This document shows, piece by piece, positions 9,003 through 17,732 of a DNA stretch of 64,000 nucleotides. The notes below the pieces were generated by a model that did no database searches, was not told where the DNA came from, and saw only the letters and a program-made list of their open reading frames with translations. Position numbers and translations under genes: made by a program. The stretch's first letter is position 1, and every line of letters begins with the position of its first letter. This DNA comes from Kineothrix sp. MB12-C1 (GTDB taxonomy: Bacteria; Bacillota; Clostridia; Lachnospirales; Lachnospiraceae), in NCBI RefSeq assembly GCF_030863805.1, contig NZ_CP132957.1:62001-126000 (forward strand), written 5' to 3'.

Positions 9003-9227
9003 TTATTTTTCACGATAGTCCTCAGTGCTATTATATTTTGTCACATAATTCGTATGAGATAATGATTCGCGCCGTTTTTCCATTGCTTTACGGCGGTCCA
9101 AGTAAGTCTTGCGATAATTATCTACTGAACTAAGTTTATTCATTTCTTTATTTTTCTTATTTCTTTTAACAAATACAAGGATATACATCACAATAAGAAA
9201 AGCTATGATTAATATGGCAATGAACAC
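9003..9227 (-). CDS. Small single-pass membrane protein of unknown function
   Basis: A 74-residue protein with one N-terminal transmembrane helix (about residues 2-19) followed by a highly charged, Lys/Arg-rich cytoplasmic tail. The start is a GTG preceded by GGAGGATTAAAAA, which supports real translation. It lies 44 bases downstream of dtd on the same strand and could be co-transcribed. I do not recognise a family. Confidence 0.55.
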   Translation of the reverse strand: MFIAILIIAFLIVMYILVFVKRNKKNKEMNKLSSVDNYRKTYLDRRKAMEKRRESLSHTNYVTKYNSTEDYREK

Positions 9228-9271
9228 TTTTTAATCCTCCTTTACCTCATAGCACAGATATTATTCTTTTT

Positions 9272-9727
9272 CTATTCGCCGAATATCTCTTCGGAATCAA
9301 GTATAATTGTAAAAGGTCCATCATTGATTAAGGAAACTTTCATATCAGCCCCGAAGCTGCCTGATTGCACATTAGGAAGTTCTTCCTTGCATTTTTCGAT
9401 GATATATTCATATAGCTGACTCGCTGCATCAGGAGCGCCGGCGCGAATGAATGAAGGCCGATTACCTTTCTTGCAATCTGCATATAATGTGAATTGTGAA
9501 ATAATTAACATTTTGCCATGAACTGTTTTAATATCTAAATTGGTCTTTCCATTTTCATCTTCAAAGATTCGCAGACCAATTAATTTTTTAATCATTTTAT
9601 CGGCGAGCGTTTTCGTATCAGATTGGCTGACTCCTACTAAAACGAGAAATCCCTGTTTGATTTCTCCTATTACATCACCTTCTACCTTAACATCAGCCTC
9701 TTTTACTCTCTGTATTACGAAACGCAT
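9272..9727 (-). CDS. dtd: D-aminoacyl-tRNA deacylase
   Basis: Hydrolyses D-amino acids mischarged on tRNA, protecting translation quality. The 151 residues match the family length. [17 protein letters not shown] at about 76-92 contains the conserved SQFTL and RPSF elements, and [13 protein letters not shown] near the end contains the cross-subunit Gly-Pro motif. The third residue after Gly-Pro varies from the common GPVT. AAGGG precedes the ATG at 9727. Confidence 0.95.
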   Translation of the reverse strand: MRFVIQRVKEADVKVEGDVIGEIKQGFLVLVGVSQSDTKTLADKMIKKLIGLRIFEDENGKTNLDIKTVHGKMLIISQFTLYADCKKGNRPSFIRAGAPDAASQLYEYIIEKCKEELPNVQSGSFGADMKVSLINDGPFTIILDSEEIFGE

Positions 9728-9829
9728 GGCTATAACCCTTTCTTTTTATTATTCCAGTACTCTTCTATTTCCTTATCCCGCTGTATAATATAAAGTTATT
9801 TGCTTTTCTGGAAATTCTTTATGTCAATA

Positions 9830-9982
9830 TTATTTATCGCTTAAGTCTATCCAATATCTCTTTATCTTAACGCCATCGACACAAACATTATGTTCAAAAA
9901 CTCCGCCGTTTGCAAGAATTATTTTTTCGCTAGCAAAATTATCTTCATCACAAGTAGTTAACACCTTATTTAAATCATAATA
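9830..9982 (-). pseudogene. C-terminal remnant of a GNAT-family acetyltransferase
   Basis: Fifty open codons on the minus strand read NKVLTTCDEDNFASEK then IILANGGVFEHNV and IKRYWIDL. This matches the C-terminal end of GCN5-related N-acetyltransferases of the type VLxTCxxxNxxSxKxIxxNGG. The N-terminal two thirds, including the acetyl-CoA loop, are missing and there is no start signal. It lies in the same frame immediately behind the stop codon of the AI-2E-type permease gene, so it would only be translated by readthrough. Confidence 0.7.
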
Positions 9983-11377
9983 CTACCTCTGATCTTCTTC
10001 GCTTTTTTCCGGTACATCTGCATCGTTATTCTTTTGTGCAGTCATTTGATTTTTATCTGTAGTTTTAAACTGATTAAATGGTCTAAGAAGTTTGTTCCTG
10101 GGCTGGGATTCGCTACCCGCATGTTGCGCTTTCTTTTCGGATTCATAGGGAATAAAATCACCATTTTCAATGGAACCTACATCCATATATTCCTTCGTTT
10201 TCACTGGCATCTTTTTCTTGCGAAGCATTTGATTTACCGATGAACGCACCGCAGCATAGAAAATTGCGAAGACTGGAACACCGACAATCATTCCAAGAAT
10301 TCCGAACATGCCCCCGAATAAGGTGATAGAGAAAATCACCCAAAATCCAGATAATCCGGTAGAATCTCCCAGTATCTTTGGACCGATAATATTTCCGTCA
10401 ACTTGCTGTAGAACTAAAATAAAGATAATAAAATACAAACATTGTAAGGGATCAACCATTAGAATAAGTAAGGCACTTGGAATAGCTCCAAGATAAGGTC
10501 CAAAAAAAGGAATAACGTTTGTAATACCTACAATTACACTGATTAGAACCGAATAAGGCGTTCCCATTAAGCTCGTTCCGGCAAAGCATATAACACCTAT
10601 AATGGCAGAATCTATGATTTTACCTATAATAAATCCACTGAAAGTTCGATGTGTAAATCGAACATTTGCAATTAGTGCATTTGCTTCCTTTGTCTCAAAT
10701 AACGCATAAGCAATTTTCTTAGCTTGTCCGGCAAAAAGTTCTTTACTGCTCAAAATATAGATAGATATAACAAATCCGATAATCAGATTCCATAGTTGCA
10801 TTAAGAAGCTTAAAAAACTTAAAGAAAGATTTTTAAGCAACTCATTCATCTGAGGTATCAAGTTATGATTTAAGTAATTAGTTAATTCACCTGAATATTG
10901 ATTCAATAAATCCATCACAATTGCTTCAAATTTGGGGTTGTCAGCTAAAAGTCGAGTGCTCCAAAGAGAAAGATTGTTAATATATATTGGAAATTGAAAT
11001 ACAATGCTCTGGATGCTTCTGATCAACTGTGGGATAACCATGGCAAAGAATCCGTATAATACAGCGGTAACAAGGACTACCGTGATTAAAATGGAAAGCA
11101 TTCGTATCCTTTTAGACGTTTTTTTCGTCAGTTCTATCCTATATTTATGGCATAATGGAATGAGCATCTTCTTTTCTACTGTATTTAAGATGGGGGTCAA
11201 CAAATATGCCAAAAGAAAGCCATCTAGTATGGGCATCGCTATCCGTACGACGGTATGAAACCCGCCTGAAACATTTGCACCATGGAATAATAAATAATAT
11301 AGACATATACTAGCAGCAAAAACTAAAAATGCTGTCATGCCCCAATAAAAATACTTTTTGTCAATATGAAATTTCAT
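9983..11377 (-). CDS. AI-2E family (PerM/YtvI-like) membrane transporter
   Basis: A 464-residue integral membrane protein with about eight hydrophobic segments. The family-typical tail IIGPKILGDSTGLSGFWVI followed by a GGMFGILGMIVGVPVFAIFYA helix is present. Family members include the E. coli quorum-signal exporter TqsA and Bacillus YtvI; in Firmicutes the transported substrate is mostly unknown. The last 80 residues are hydrophilic and cytoplasmic. The ATG at 11377 has only a weak ribosome binding site. It is divergent from the recombinase gene, with a 161-base AT-rich gap between them. Confidence 0.88.
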   Translation of the reverse strand: MKFHIDKKYFYWGMTAFLVFAASICLYYLLFHGANVSGGFHTVVRIAMPILDGFLLAYLLTPILNTVEKKMLIPLCHKYRIELTKKTSKRIRMLSILITVVLVTAVLYGFFAMVIPQLIRSIQSIVFQFPIYINNLSLWSTRLLADNPKFEAIVMDLLNQYSGELTNYLNHNLIPQMNELLKNLSLSFLSFLMQLWNLIIGFVISIYILSSKELFAGQAKKIAYALFETKEANALIANVRFTHRTFSGFIIGKIIDSAIIGVICFAGTSLMGTPYSVLISVIVGITNVIPFFGPYLGAIPSALLILMVDPLQCLYFIIFILVLQQVDGNIIGPKILGDSTGLSGFWVIFSITLFGGMFGILGMIVGVPVFAIFYAAVRSSVNQMLRKKKMPVKTKEYMDVGSIENGDFIPYESEKKAQHAGSESQPRNKLLRPFNQFKTTDKNQMTAQKNNDADVPEKSEEDQR

Positions 11378-11538
11378 TTGCCTGCATGTTAACTCCTTTT
11401 TTCATTTTGTAATATTATGATATCATATTATACCATTAATAGCTAAATATGTGTTGTCAAATATAAAAAAACATTAAAGAAGGTGAATTTCTACAGAAAA
11501 ATGATATAATAGGAGTGGTGATAAAAGGAGCCTGATAA

Positions 11539-12591
11539 ATGGAAAACAACAGAAATTATCATGAAGAACAAAATAAACTAAATACGATGCGAATGAGAAA
11601 TGTGCTTCTGGAGCTTCCGGCTTTTTGCAAACAGTTTTTTCGAGGAATAGAAAATACTACTTCTACGAAGACAAGACTGGCTTATGCTTATGATTTGCGA
11701 GTATTTTTCGAATATATGCAAAAAAATAACAGTTATTGCCGGACAATGGAAATAAAGGACTTCCCCTTATCTATTATGGAGCAGATAACTCGTGAGGATA
11801 TTGAAGAATATTTAGAATATATTAGTTTATATCAAAAGGATAATCGTGAAATTACCAATGAAGAGCGAGGGAAATCCCGCAAATTAGCATCTCTTAGAAG
11901 TTTTTATAATTACTTTTATCAATCGGAACTGATAGAAAAAAATCCAGCCGTATTGATACCTATGCCAAAGCTTCATGAAAAAGAAATTATACGTCTCGAT
12001 GCTGATGAAGTATCTGTACTGTTGGATCAAGTAGAGGATGGCACTAAGTTAACTAAGAGTCAATTAAAGTATCATGAGAAGACAAAACTTCGTGATACTG
12101 CCCTTCTGACATTGCTTTTGGGAACAGGTATCCGTGTTTCAGAATGTGTAGGACTTGATTTAGATGATGTTGATTTCAAAAATAATGGAATAAAGATACG
12201 CCGGAAAGGCGGATTTGAAACTATTGTTTATTTTGGAGAAGAGGTTGAGACAGCTTTAAAAAACTATTTAGAAAAACGTTATCATACTATCCCGCTCTCG
12301 GGTCATGAAAAAGCACTATTTTTATCTTTACAGAATCGTAGAATTACAGTTCGCGCAGTGGAAAATCTCGTTAAGAAATATGCTTCTACGGTAACGACTT
12401 TAAAGAAAATAACTCCTCATAAGCTTCGCAGTACATATGGAACTTCTCTTTATAGAGAAACTGGAGATATTTATCTTGTGGCCGATGTGCTTGGGCATAA
12501 GGACATCAATACAACAAGAAAACACTATGCTGCTCTGGAGGATGAAAGAAGGCGTAAGGCTGCAAAAGCGGTTAAATTAAGAGAACCTTAG
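11539..12591 (+). CDS. Tyrosine recombinase/integrase, XerD-like
   Basis: A 350-residue site-specific recombinase. The N-terminal SAM-like core-binding domain covers about residues 15-145, and the catalytic domain follows. All catalytic residues are visible: Arg in GTGIRVSE, Lys in IRRKGG, His-X-X-Arg in HKLRSTYGT, His in LGHKDINTT and the nucleophile Tyr in KHYAAL. AAAAGGAGCC precedes the ATG. No attachment sites, excisionase or phage genes are adjacent, so it is more likely a chromosomal Xer-type or orphan recombinase than a prophage integrase. Whether it resolves chromosome dimers cannot be told from here. Confidence 0.88.
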   Translation: MENNRNYHEEQNKLNTMRMRNVLLELPAFCKQFFRGIENTTSTKTRLAYAYDLRVFFEYMQKNNSYCRTMEIKDFPLSIMEQITREDIEEYLEYISLYQKDNREITNEERGKSRKLASLRSFYNYFYQSELIEKNPAVLIPMPKLHEKEIIRLDADEVSVLLDQVEDGTKLTKSQLKYHEKTKLRDTALLTLLLGTGIRVSECVGLDLDDVDFKNNGIKIRRKGGFETIVYFGEEVETALKNYLEKRYHTIPLSGHEKALFLSLQNRRITVRAVENLVKKYASTVTTLKKITPHKLRSTYGTSLYRETGDIYLVADVLGHKDINTTRKHYAALEDERRRKAAKAVKLREP

Positions 12592-12621
12592 AATATACGT
12601 GTGTTTTAAAGGAGGACTGCC

Positions 12622-12954
12622 ATGCTAAAAATTCAGCCGACCGGCCTAAATGAGGTCCTGATTCTGGAATATGACGTAAACAAAGATAACAGAGCAGTTT
12701 TTCACAGAACATTCTCTCGTGAATTAATGCTCAATTCGGGTATTCTAACAGAATTTACAGGCATGCTGCATTAACTTTGGAAGATAACTCTAATATCGTT
12801 ATGCGTATTGATAATGCTTTTGATACATCACTTTCAAGAGTTATACGCTATGATGATAAAGATATCAATCTGAATATTACACTTTCTGAGATTATTCTAT
12901 CAAAACAGGATACATATGCTCCATTTCTTGTTGGCAGTGATTGTAACTTATAAA
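12622..12954 (+). pseudogene. Remnant of a dTDP-4-dehydrorhamnose 3,5-epimerase (RmlC-like) gene
   Basis: AAAGGAGGACTGCC precedes an ATG at 12622 and a 50-codon frame that contains LNEVLILEYDVNKDNRAVF then FSRELMLNSGILTEF, typical of the epimerase N-terminus. It stops at 12774. A second frame directly after it reads LTLEDNSNIVMRI and then LNITLSEIILSKQDTYAPFL, matching the epimerase C-terminus up to a stop at 12952-12954. The cupin core between them is missing, so a large internal deletion has joined the two ends out of frame. It follows the recombinase gene on the same strand. Confidence 0.75.
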
Positions 12955-13003
12955 TTGTAAAAATGGTTAAACTAATTGAACGAAACAGTAATATCTATTA
13001 TCG

Positions 13004-13366
13004 TTAACTTATAAATTCTACAGAGAAATAAGGAATAATAAGATAATTTCCGGCAGCGATCTTATCATCTCGCAATCCGTTAATTTTTACTAATTCTGCA
13101 ACGTATTCCTCTACTGTCCTGTAATTGTCACCCATATACTTGGAAGCGATAGTTGATAAAGTATCACCTCTTTCTATTATAATGCTTTTGTAATACTTGT
13201 ACTCCACTGCTTCTGTCTTTGATTTTGCGTTGGAAACAATAGCATTAATACCGAAAGACAATGCTGCTACCAGAAGGAAGGTTGTTGCAAACAATAAAAC
13301 ATTTTTTCTTCTTTGGCGTTGTCTTCTAAGCTTGTTATTATGTATTCTTCTTTCGCTCTTACTCAT
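13004..13366 (-). CDS. LysM-domain membrane protein, probable YneA-like SOS cell-division suppressor
   Basis: One transmembrane helix (about residues 22-42 from the chosen Met) is preceded by a very basic cytoplasmic segment and followed by a LysM domain (IIIERGDTLSTIASKYMG to IAAGNYLIIPYF). The start at 13366 has AAAGGAG ten bases before it; an upstream Met at 13396 does not. In Bacillus the same architecture, YneA, is transcribed divergently from lexA and halts division during DNA damage. Here the gene is also divergent from lexA with LexA-box-like sites between. The function is inferred from architecture and position, not from close identity. Confidence 0.7.
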   Translation of the reverse strand: MSKSERRIHNNKLRRQRQRRKNVLLFATTFLLVAALSFGINAIVSNAKSKTEAVEYKYYKSIIIERGDTLSTIASKYMGDNYRTVEEYVAELVKINGLRDDKIAAGNYLIIPYFSVEFIS

Positions 13367-13543
13367 TATTGCGCAACTCCTTTCGACTTCTTCCATGTTT
13401 CCCGAATGAGAATCTTCTTTATTTGGAAGTGGTTTCAGATTTTTAAAGTTATTCTAACAGTTTAACTTTGTAATTATCTAATAGCTCTATTTTAAATTTA
13501 AATATAGACTTATAAAGTTCCGGGCAAAACCTTATATTATTTA

Positions 13544-13640
13544 CGAACAAGTGTTTCAAACATTCGTTCTATATTCGAATTATATCGAACATGCATTCTT
13601 ATGTCAAGTGTTTTTTGATAAAAAATCGAACAAATATTTG
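13544..13640. promoter_or_regulatory. Cluster of LexA-box-like sites between lexA and the YneA-like gene
   Basis: Firmicute LexA binds CGAAC-N4-GTTCG-like palindromes. CGAACAAGTGTTTC at 13544-13557 is the best match. CAAACATTCGTTCT at 13557-13570 abuts it, and weaker versions are CGAACATGCATTCT at 13586-13599 and CGAACAAATATTTG at 13627-13640. Their placement between divergent genes suggests autoregulation of lexA and damage control of the LysM protein. Confidence 0.7.
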
Positions 13641-13650
13641 GAATATATGT

Positions 13651-13679
13651 TTGCCTTTTTATTTCCTTTGTGCTATACT
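13651..13679 (+). promoter_or_regulatory. Probable lexA promoter
   Basis: TTGCCT at 13651-13656 and TATACT at 13674-13679 are 17 bases apart. The most proximal LexA-like site ends 11 bases upstream of the -35 box. Confidence 0.6.
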
Positions 13680-13747
13680 AAATAAAAGTTGATTGGCATT
13701 ACTTGCTGAATTATACTATTTCAAATTATAAAATCGGGAGGCTTAAC

Positions 13748-14365
13748 ATGGGCTATGGCAAGATTACTAATAAACAGAAAGAAATTTTAGAATACATAAA
13801 AGATGCTATTTTAACGAGAGGTTATCCGCCTGCAGTGCGAGAAATCTGCGAGGCAGTTAATTTGAAGTCAACCTCTTCTGTCCATTCACATCTAGAGACA
13901 TTGGAGAAGAACGGTTATATCAGAAGGGATCCTACAAAGCCCCGCGCAATTGAGATATGTGATGATAGTTTCCAAATGGTGCGTACAGAGATGGTTAGCT
14001 TACCGATTATTGGAAATGTTGCTGCAGGACAGCCTATTTTAGCAGAAGAAAATATTGAGAGTTATTTCCCTGTTCCGGCTGAATTTGTACCGTCCGGTGA
14101 CTCTTTTGTTTTAAAAGTAAAAGGCGATTCTATGATAAATGCCGGCATTCATAGTGGAGATCAAATTTTTGTCAATTCTTGTACTTCTGCTTCTAATGGT
14201 GAGATGATTGTCGCTCTTATCGATGATTCTGCTACCGTTAAGACGTTCTACAAGGAAGATGGGCATATTCGCTTACAGCCTGAGAATGACTCTATGGATC
14301 CTATTATCGTAGATGACTGTCAAATTCTTGGTAAAGTATTTGGTGTGTTTCGGTTGATGAAATAA
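13748..14365 (+). CDS. lexA: LexA repressor, SOS master regulator
   Basis: The start at 13748 follows GGGAGGCTTAAC and gives 205 residues, normal for LexA; a longer in-frame version from 13703 lacks a ribosome binding site. Residues 1-65 are a winged helix with [22 protein letters not shown]. The Ala-Gly self-cleavage site is in [10 protein letters not shown], the catalytic Ser in KGDSMINAG, and the catalytic Lys in ATVKTFYKE. It represses DNA-damage genes until RecA filaments trigger its autocleavage. LexA-like sites upstream suggest it controls itself and the divergent LysM gene. Confidence 0.97.
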   Translation: MGYGKITNKQKEILEYIKDAILTRGYPPAVREICEAVNLKSTSSVHSHLETLEKNGYIRRDPTKPRAIEICDDSFQMVRTEMVSLPIIGNVAAGQPILAEENIESYFPVPAEFVPSGDSFVLKVKGDSMINAGIHSGDQIFVNSCTSASNGEMIVALIDDSATVKTFYKEDGHIRLQPENDSMDPIIVDDCQILGKVFGVFRLMK

Positions 14366-14390
14366 ATAGGAGTACTTTCCTATTACAGAA

Positions 14391-14442
14391 AAAGAACGTT
14401 TTATGTCGGAATCATTATGATATCCTTCATAAAACGTTCTTT
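14391..14442. terminator. Bidirectional terminator between lexA and the cytidylate-kinase-like gene
   Basis: A perfect 15-bp stem (14391-14405 with 14428-14442) around a 22-base loop, with A-run before and T-run after, serves the convergent genes on both sides. Confidence 0.85.
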
Positions 14443-14477
14443 TTAGTTTTTAGACTTTCTGTTTTAGAGACCTTCCT

Positions 14478-15119
14478 TTAATTATGGAATCTTACATGAA
14501 TATAAGATTTAATCTCTTCAATACAACGTTCGAACCCGAGTTTCGAGCTATCAAGACACAAATCATAATTTCTGGCATCGGTCCATTCGCGTCCTGTATA
14601 ATATTTGTAATATTCTGCTCGCATTTTATCTATCTTTGCAATATATTTTTCCAGTTCTTTTGTAGGCATGCTTACTTTTTTAGCCGCTTGTTCCAGGCAA
14701 TAATCTTTCGGTGCATGAATGAAGACGCTAAGCACATTGTCATAGTCCTTCAATATATAATCAGCACAGCGTCCTATAATAACACAGGACTCTTCTTCTG
14801 CAAGTTCTTTGATAACCTTAGCCTGATAATTGAACAAATTCATATCTGAAACAAAATTGTCGCTTTCAGGGGGGATGAGCTGCCCGGTATATACACTTTT
14901 GATTACCTTAAGCAAGTTGGTCATCTTTATCTTTTCATCTGCATTGACGAAAAGTCGTTCATTGATTCCGCTTTCTTCAGATGCCAGCTTTAACAGTTCC
15001 TTATCATAGTAATGAATATTCAAATCTTCTGAAAGCATTTCACCTATGGTTCGGCCGCCGCTTCCATACTGCCTCGCTATTGTAATTACTACTTTCTTAT
15101 TGATATTAATAGAATCCAT
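14478..15119 (-). CDS. Cytidylate kinase-like family protein
   Basis: A 213-residue P-loop protein of the Cytidylate_kin2 type. VVITIARQYGSGGRTIGEML near the start is the characteristic modified P-loop, followed by IHYYDKELLKLASEESG. It differs from canonical Cmk, which has a longer NMP-binding insertion, and its physiological substrate is not established. It directly follows the livF gene on the same strand with an 18-base gap, so it may be read from the liv transcript; a functional link to amino-acid uptake is not implied. Confidence 0.85.
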   Translation of the reverse strand: MDSININKKVVITIARQYGSGGRTIGEMLSEDLNIHYYDKELLKLASEESGINERLFVNADEKIKMTNLLKVIKSVYTGQLIPPESDNFVSDMNLFNYQAKVIKELAEEESCVIIGRCADYILKDYDNVLSVFIHAPKDYCLEQAAKKVSMPTKELEKYIAKIDKMRAEYYKYYTGREWTDARNYDLCLDSSKLGFERCIEEIKSYIHVRFHN

Positions 15120-15137
15120 AAGTAATACACCTCCCGA

Positions 15138-15851
15138 TTATGCTTCGCCAAGATAAGCTTTTTTAATGGAATCATCATTTAAAAGCTCGCTCGCTTTTCC
15201 TTCCAGCACTATGTTTCCTGTTTCGAGTACATAAGCGCGATCCGCGATAGAGAGCGCTTTTTTTGCATTCTGTTCTACCAGCAAAACGGTAGTTCCGCTT
15301 TCGCTCACTTCTCTTATAATATCGAAAATCTCATTTACGAAAATCGGAGAAAGGCCCATAGAGGGCTCATCCATAAGAATAATCTTAGGATGTGACATAA
15401 GAGCTCTTCCCATAGCGAGCATCTGCTGTTCTCCTCCGCTGAGTGTTCCCGATATCTGATTCTGACGTTCCTCCAATCGGGGGAATCTTTTGTAAATCAT
15501 CTTCAGAGTATCTTCGATTTCCTTCTTATCTTTTCTTGTATACGCTCCCATTTTAAGGTTCTGCAACACAGTAAGTTCGGAGAAAACTCTTCGTCCTTCC
15601 GGAACGTGCGCCATTCCCATAGAAACAATCTTATATCCCGGAATCTTAGCGATATCCTGCCCTTCAAATTGGATACTTCCGCTTTTAGCAGCAAGAAGAC
15701 CGGTTATCGTATGAAGAATAGTCGTTTTTCCGGCGCCATTTGCTCCGATAAGAGCAATGACCTCTCCTTCATTAACATCGAAGGAAATTCCTTTGATTGC
15801 CTGAATTACGCCATAATATACTTCTAAATCCCTGATTTCAAGCATTGCCAT
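15138..15851 (-). CDS. livF: Branched-chain amino acid ABC transporter ATPase LivF
   Basis: One of the two ATPases that power uptake of Leu/Ile/Val. Walker A is GANGAGKTTIL, the signature is LSGGEQQMLAMGRAL and Walker B is KIILMDEPSMGLSP; VPEGRRVFSELTV is typical of LivF. The start at 15851 has AAGGAGG upstream; a longer frame from a TTG would overlap that site. It is the last liv gene of livHMGF. Confidence 0.95.
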   Translation of the reverse strand: MAMLEIRDLEVYYGVIQAIKGISFDVNEGEVIALIGANGAGKTTILHTITGLLAAKSGSIQFEGQDIAKIPGYKIVSMGMAHVPEGRRVFSELTVLQNLKMGAYTRKDKKEIEDTLKMIYKRFPRLEERQNQISGTLSGGEQQMLAMGRALMSHPKIILMDEPSMGLSPIFVNEIFDIIREVSESGTTVLLVEQNAKKALSIADRAYVLETGNIVLEGKASELLNDDSIKKAYLGEA

Positions 15852-15867
15852 TTTATCTGTTTCCTCC

Positions 15868-16626
15868 TTACTCCCCAAGATATGCGGTAATTACTTGGGG
15901 ATCGTTTAATACTGTACTCGTTTTTCCCTGCGTTAGAACACGACCGAAATTTAATACTGTTAATTCCTCGCAGATACCTGAAACGAGCTTCATATCATGC
16001 TCTATGAGAAGAATTGTCATCCGGAACTCATCGCGCACAAAACGAATCGTATCCATTAACTCTCCCGTCTCATTGGGATTCATGCCGGCTGCCGGTTCAT
16101 CGAGAAGAAGCAGCTTGGGCTTAGTGGCCAAAGCTCTTGCGATTTCCAATTTGCGCTGCTTTCCATAAGGAAGATTAGCTGCAAGATAATTAGCCTCTTT
16201 ATCCAGGTCGAATACCTTTAAAAGCTCCATCGCTTTCTCATTCATTTCCTTTTCCACCCTATAATAAGACGGAAGTCGGAAGATACCTTCGATAGTGGAA
16301 TAATGATAATTATTATGAAGTCCTGCCTTTACATTATCCAATACAGTCAATGCCTTAAATAAGCGAATATTCTGAAAAGTTCTGGCAACTCCGGCTTTAT
16401 TGATATCCACAGTCTTCAGCCCTGTGATATCCTGATCTCCCAGCTTAATAATGCCTTCATTAGGTTTATATACTCCTGTTAAAAGATTGAAGACTGTTGT
16501 TTTACCGGCACCATTAGGACCGATAAGACCATATAACTGTCCTTCTTTTATCTCGATATTAAAATCATCTACTGCCCGCAAACCGCCAAAAGAAATGGTT
16601 AAATTCTTTACTTCTAACAATGCCAT
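15868..16626 (-). CDS. livG: Branched-chain amino acid ABC transporter ATPase LivG
   Basis: The partner ATPase of LivF, 252 residues. Walker A is GPNGAGKTTVFN, the signature LPYGKQRKLEIARAL is the LivG-specific variant, and Walker B is LLLLDEPAAGMNP. VARTFQNIRLF is the Q-loop region. It starts two bases after the livM stop codon, showing tight translational coupling. Confidence 0.95.
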   Translation of the reverse strand: MALLEVKNLTISFGGLRAVDDFNIEIKEGQLYGLIGPNGAGKTTVFNLLTGVYKPNEGIIKLGDQDITGLKTVDINKAGVARTFQNIRLFKALTVLDNVKAGLHNNYHYSTIEGIFRLPSYYRVEKEMNEKAMELLKVFDLDKEANYLAANLPYGKQRKLEIARALATKPKLLLLDEPAAGMNPNETGELMDTIRFVRDEFRMTILLIEHDMKLVSGICEELTVLNFGRVLTQGKTSTVLNDPQVITAYLGE

Positions 16627-16628
16627 AA

Positions 16629-17723
16629 TTATTTAACCTCCTTTTTTGCTTTGATTTTAGGGAAATATTTTTCTCTTATTCGTTCTTTCCACAAGATTGC
16701 CTTTGGACTCCAATTAAATAACATCATTGCAATTAGTACGATAGCATAAATGAGCATTCGATAATCGCTCAGTCCGCGAAGAAGTTCAGGAAGCAAAGTA
16801 AGAACAATCGCAGATATTATAGAACCGCGGATATTTCCAATTCCACCGAGGACAACGAATACGAGAATCATGATGGACATATTATATCCGAAGTTCTTCG
16901 GAAGCGCAGTTAAAGTGGATAAATTATGCGCATATAAAACACCCGCTACGCCTGCGATGGATGCAGAGATAGAAAATGCCATCAGTTTGTATTTAGTAAT
17001 ATTGATTCCGATGGATTCTGCTGCGATACGGTTATCACGGATTGACATAATTGCTCTTCCGTCCCTGGAATGAATCAGGTTCAATATAATAAATAAGGAA
17101 AGAAATATCAAAATGGTACCGATGAGAAAGTTGGAATCATTAGGCGTTCCCGTAATACCTTGTGCGCCGTTCACAAGAATCTCTCCATCCTCTTCCATAT
17201 TTAAGGAAAGAAAGTCTTTCATGGAAAAGTGAAAACCATTGCTATCCCTTCCGATATACATAACATTTACAAGGTTTTTAATAATCTCACCAAAAGCCAA
17301 TGTTACGATAGCCAGATAGTCACCCTTCAGACGTAATACCGGGATACCGATAAGAATTCCAAAAAGTCCGGCTACGGCAGCCCCGATTATAATAGCGAGA
17401 ACGAATCTTAATCCATCAGGCATAGTACCATTTAGACATTTGGAGAAAAAAGCACCGGAGAATGCACCAACGCACATAAAACCTGCATGACCAAGGCTCA
17501 ATTCCCCTAAAATACCTACTGTTAAGTTCAAGGATATCGCCAACATAACATAGATGCAAAGAGGAACCAAAAGCCCTTGCATCAAACTAGACATATTGTC
17601 TGTAGCAAGAAGCACTTGAACGATAATAAATATACCGAGTACCAGCAAATAGGTGATAAGATTATTTTTACCTACCTTATTTAATTTTAAGTTTTTAGAA
17701 AGAAAATTTAGCTTGTTATTCAT
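16629..17723 (-). CDS. livM: Branched-chain amino acid ABC transporter permease LivM
   Basis: A permease of 364 residues with about nine or ten hydrophobic segments. GELSLGHAGFMCVGAFSGA and LRLKGDYLAIVTLAFGEI are the conserved LivM blocks, and VLGGIGNIRGSI is the cytoplasmic coupling loop. The N-terminal basic segment and the C-terminal KIKAKKEVK tail are cytoplasmic. It lies 9 bases after livH. Confidence 0.95.
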   Translation of the reverse strand: MNNKLNFLSKNLKLNKVGKNNLITYLLVLGIFIIVQVLLATDNMSSLMQGLLVPLCIYVMLAISLNLTVGILGELSLGHAGFMCVGAFSGAFFSKCLNGTMPDGLRFVLAIIIGAAVAGLFGILIGIPVLRLKGDYLAIVTLAFGEIIKNLVNVMYIGRDSNGFHFSMKDFLSLNMEEDGEILVNGAQGITGTPNDSNFLIGTILIFLSLFIILNLIHSRDGRAIMSIRDNRIAAESIGINITKYKLMAFSISASIAGVAGVLYAHNLSTLTALPKNFGYNMSIMILVFVVLGGIGNIRGSIISAIVLTLLPELLRGLSDYRMLIYAIVLIAMMLFNWSPKAILWKERIREKYFPKIKAKKEVK

Positions 17724-17732
17724 GCCGGCACC

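Noticed and set aside
11539-12591. Integrase of a prophage or integrative element
   Set aside because: No excisionase, phage genes, relaxase or direct repeats that could be attachment sites were seen around it.
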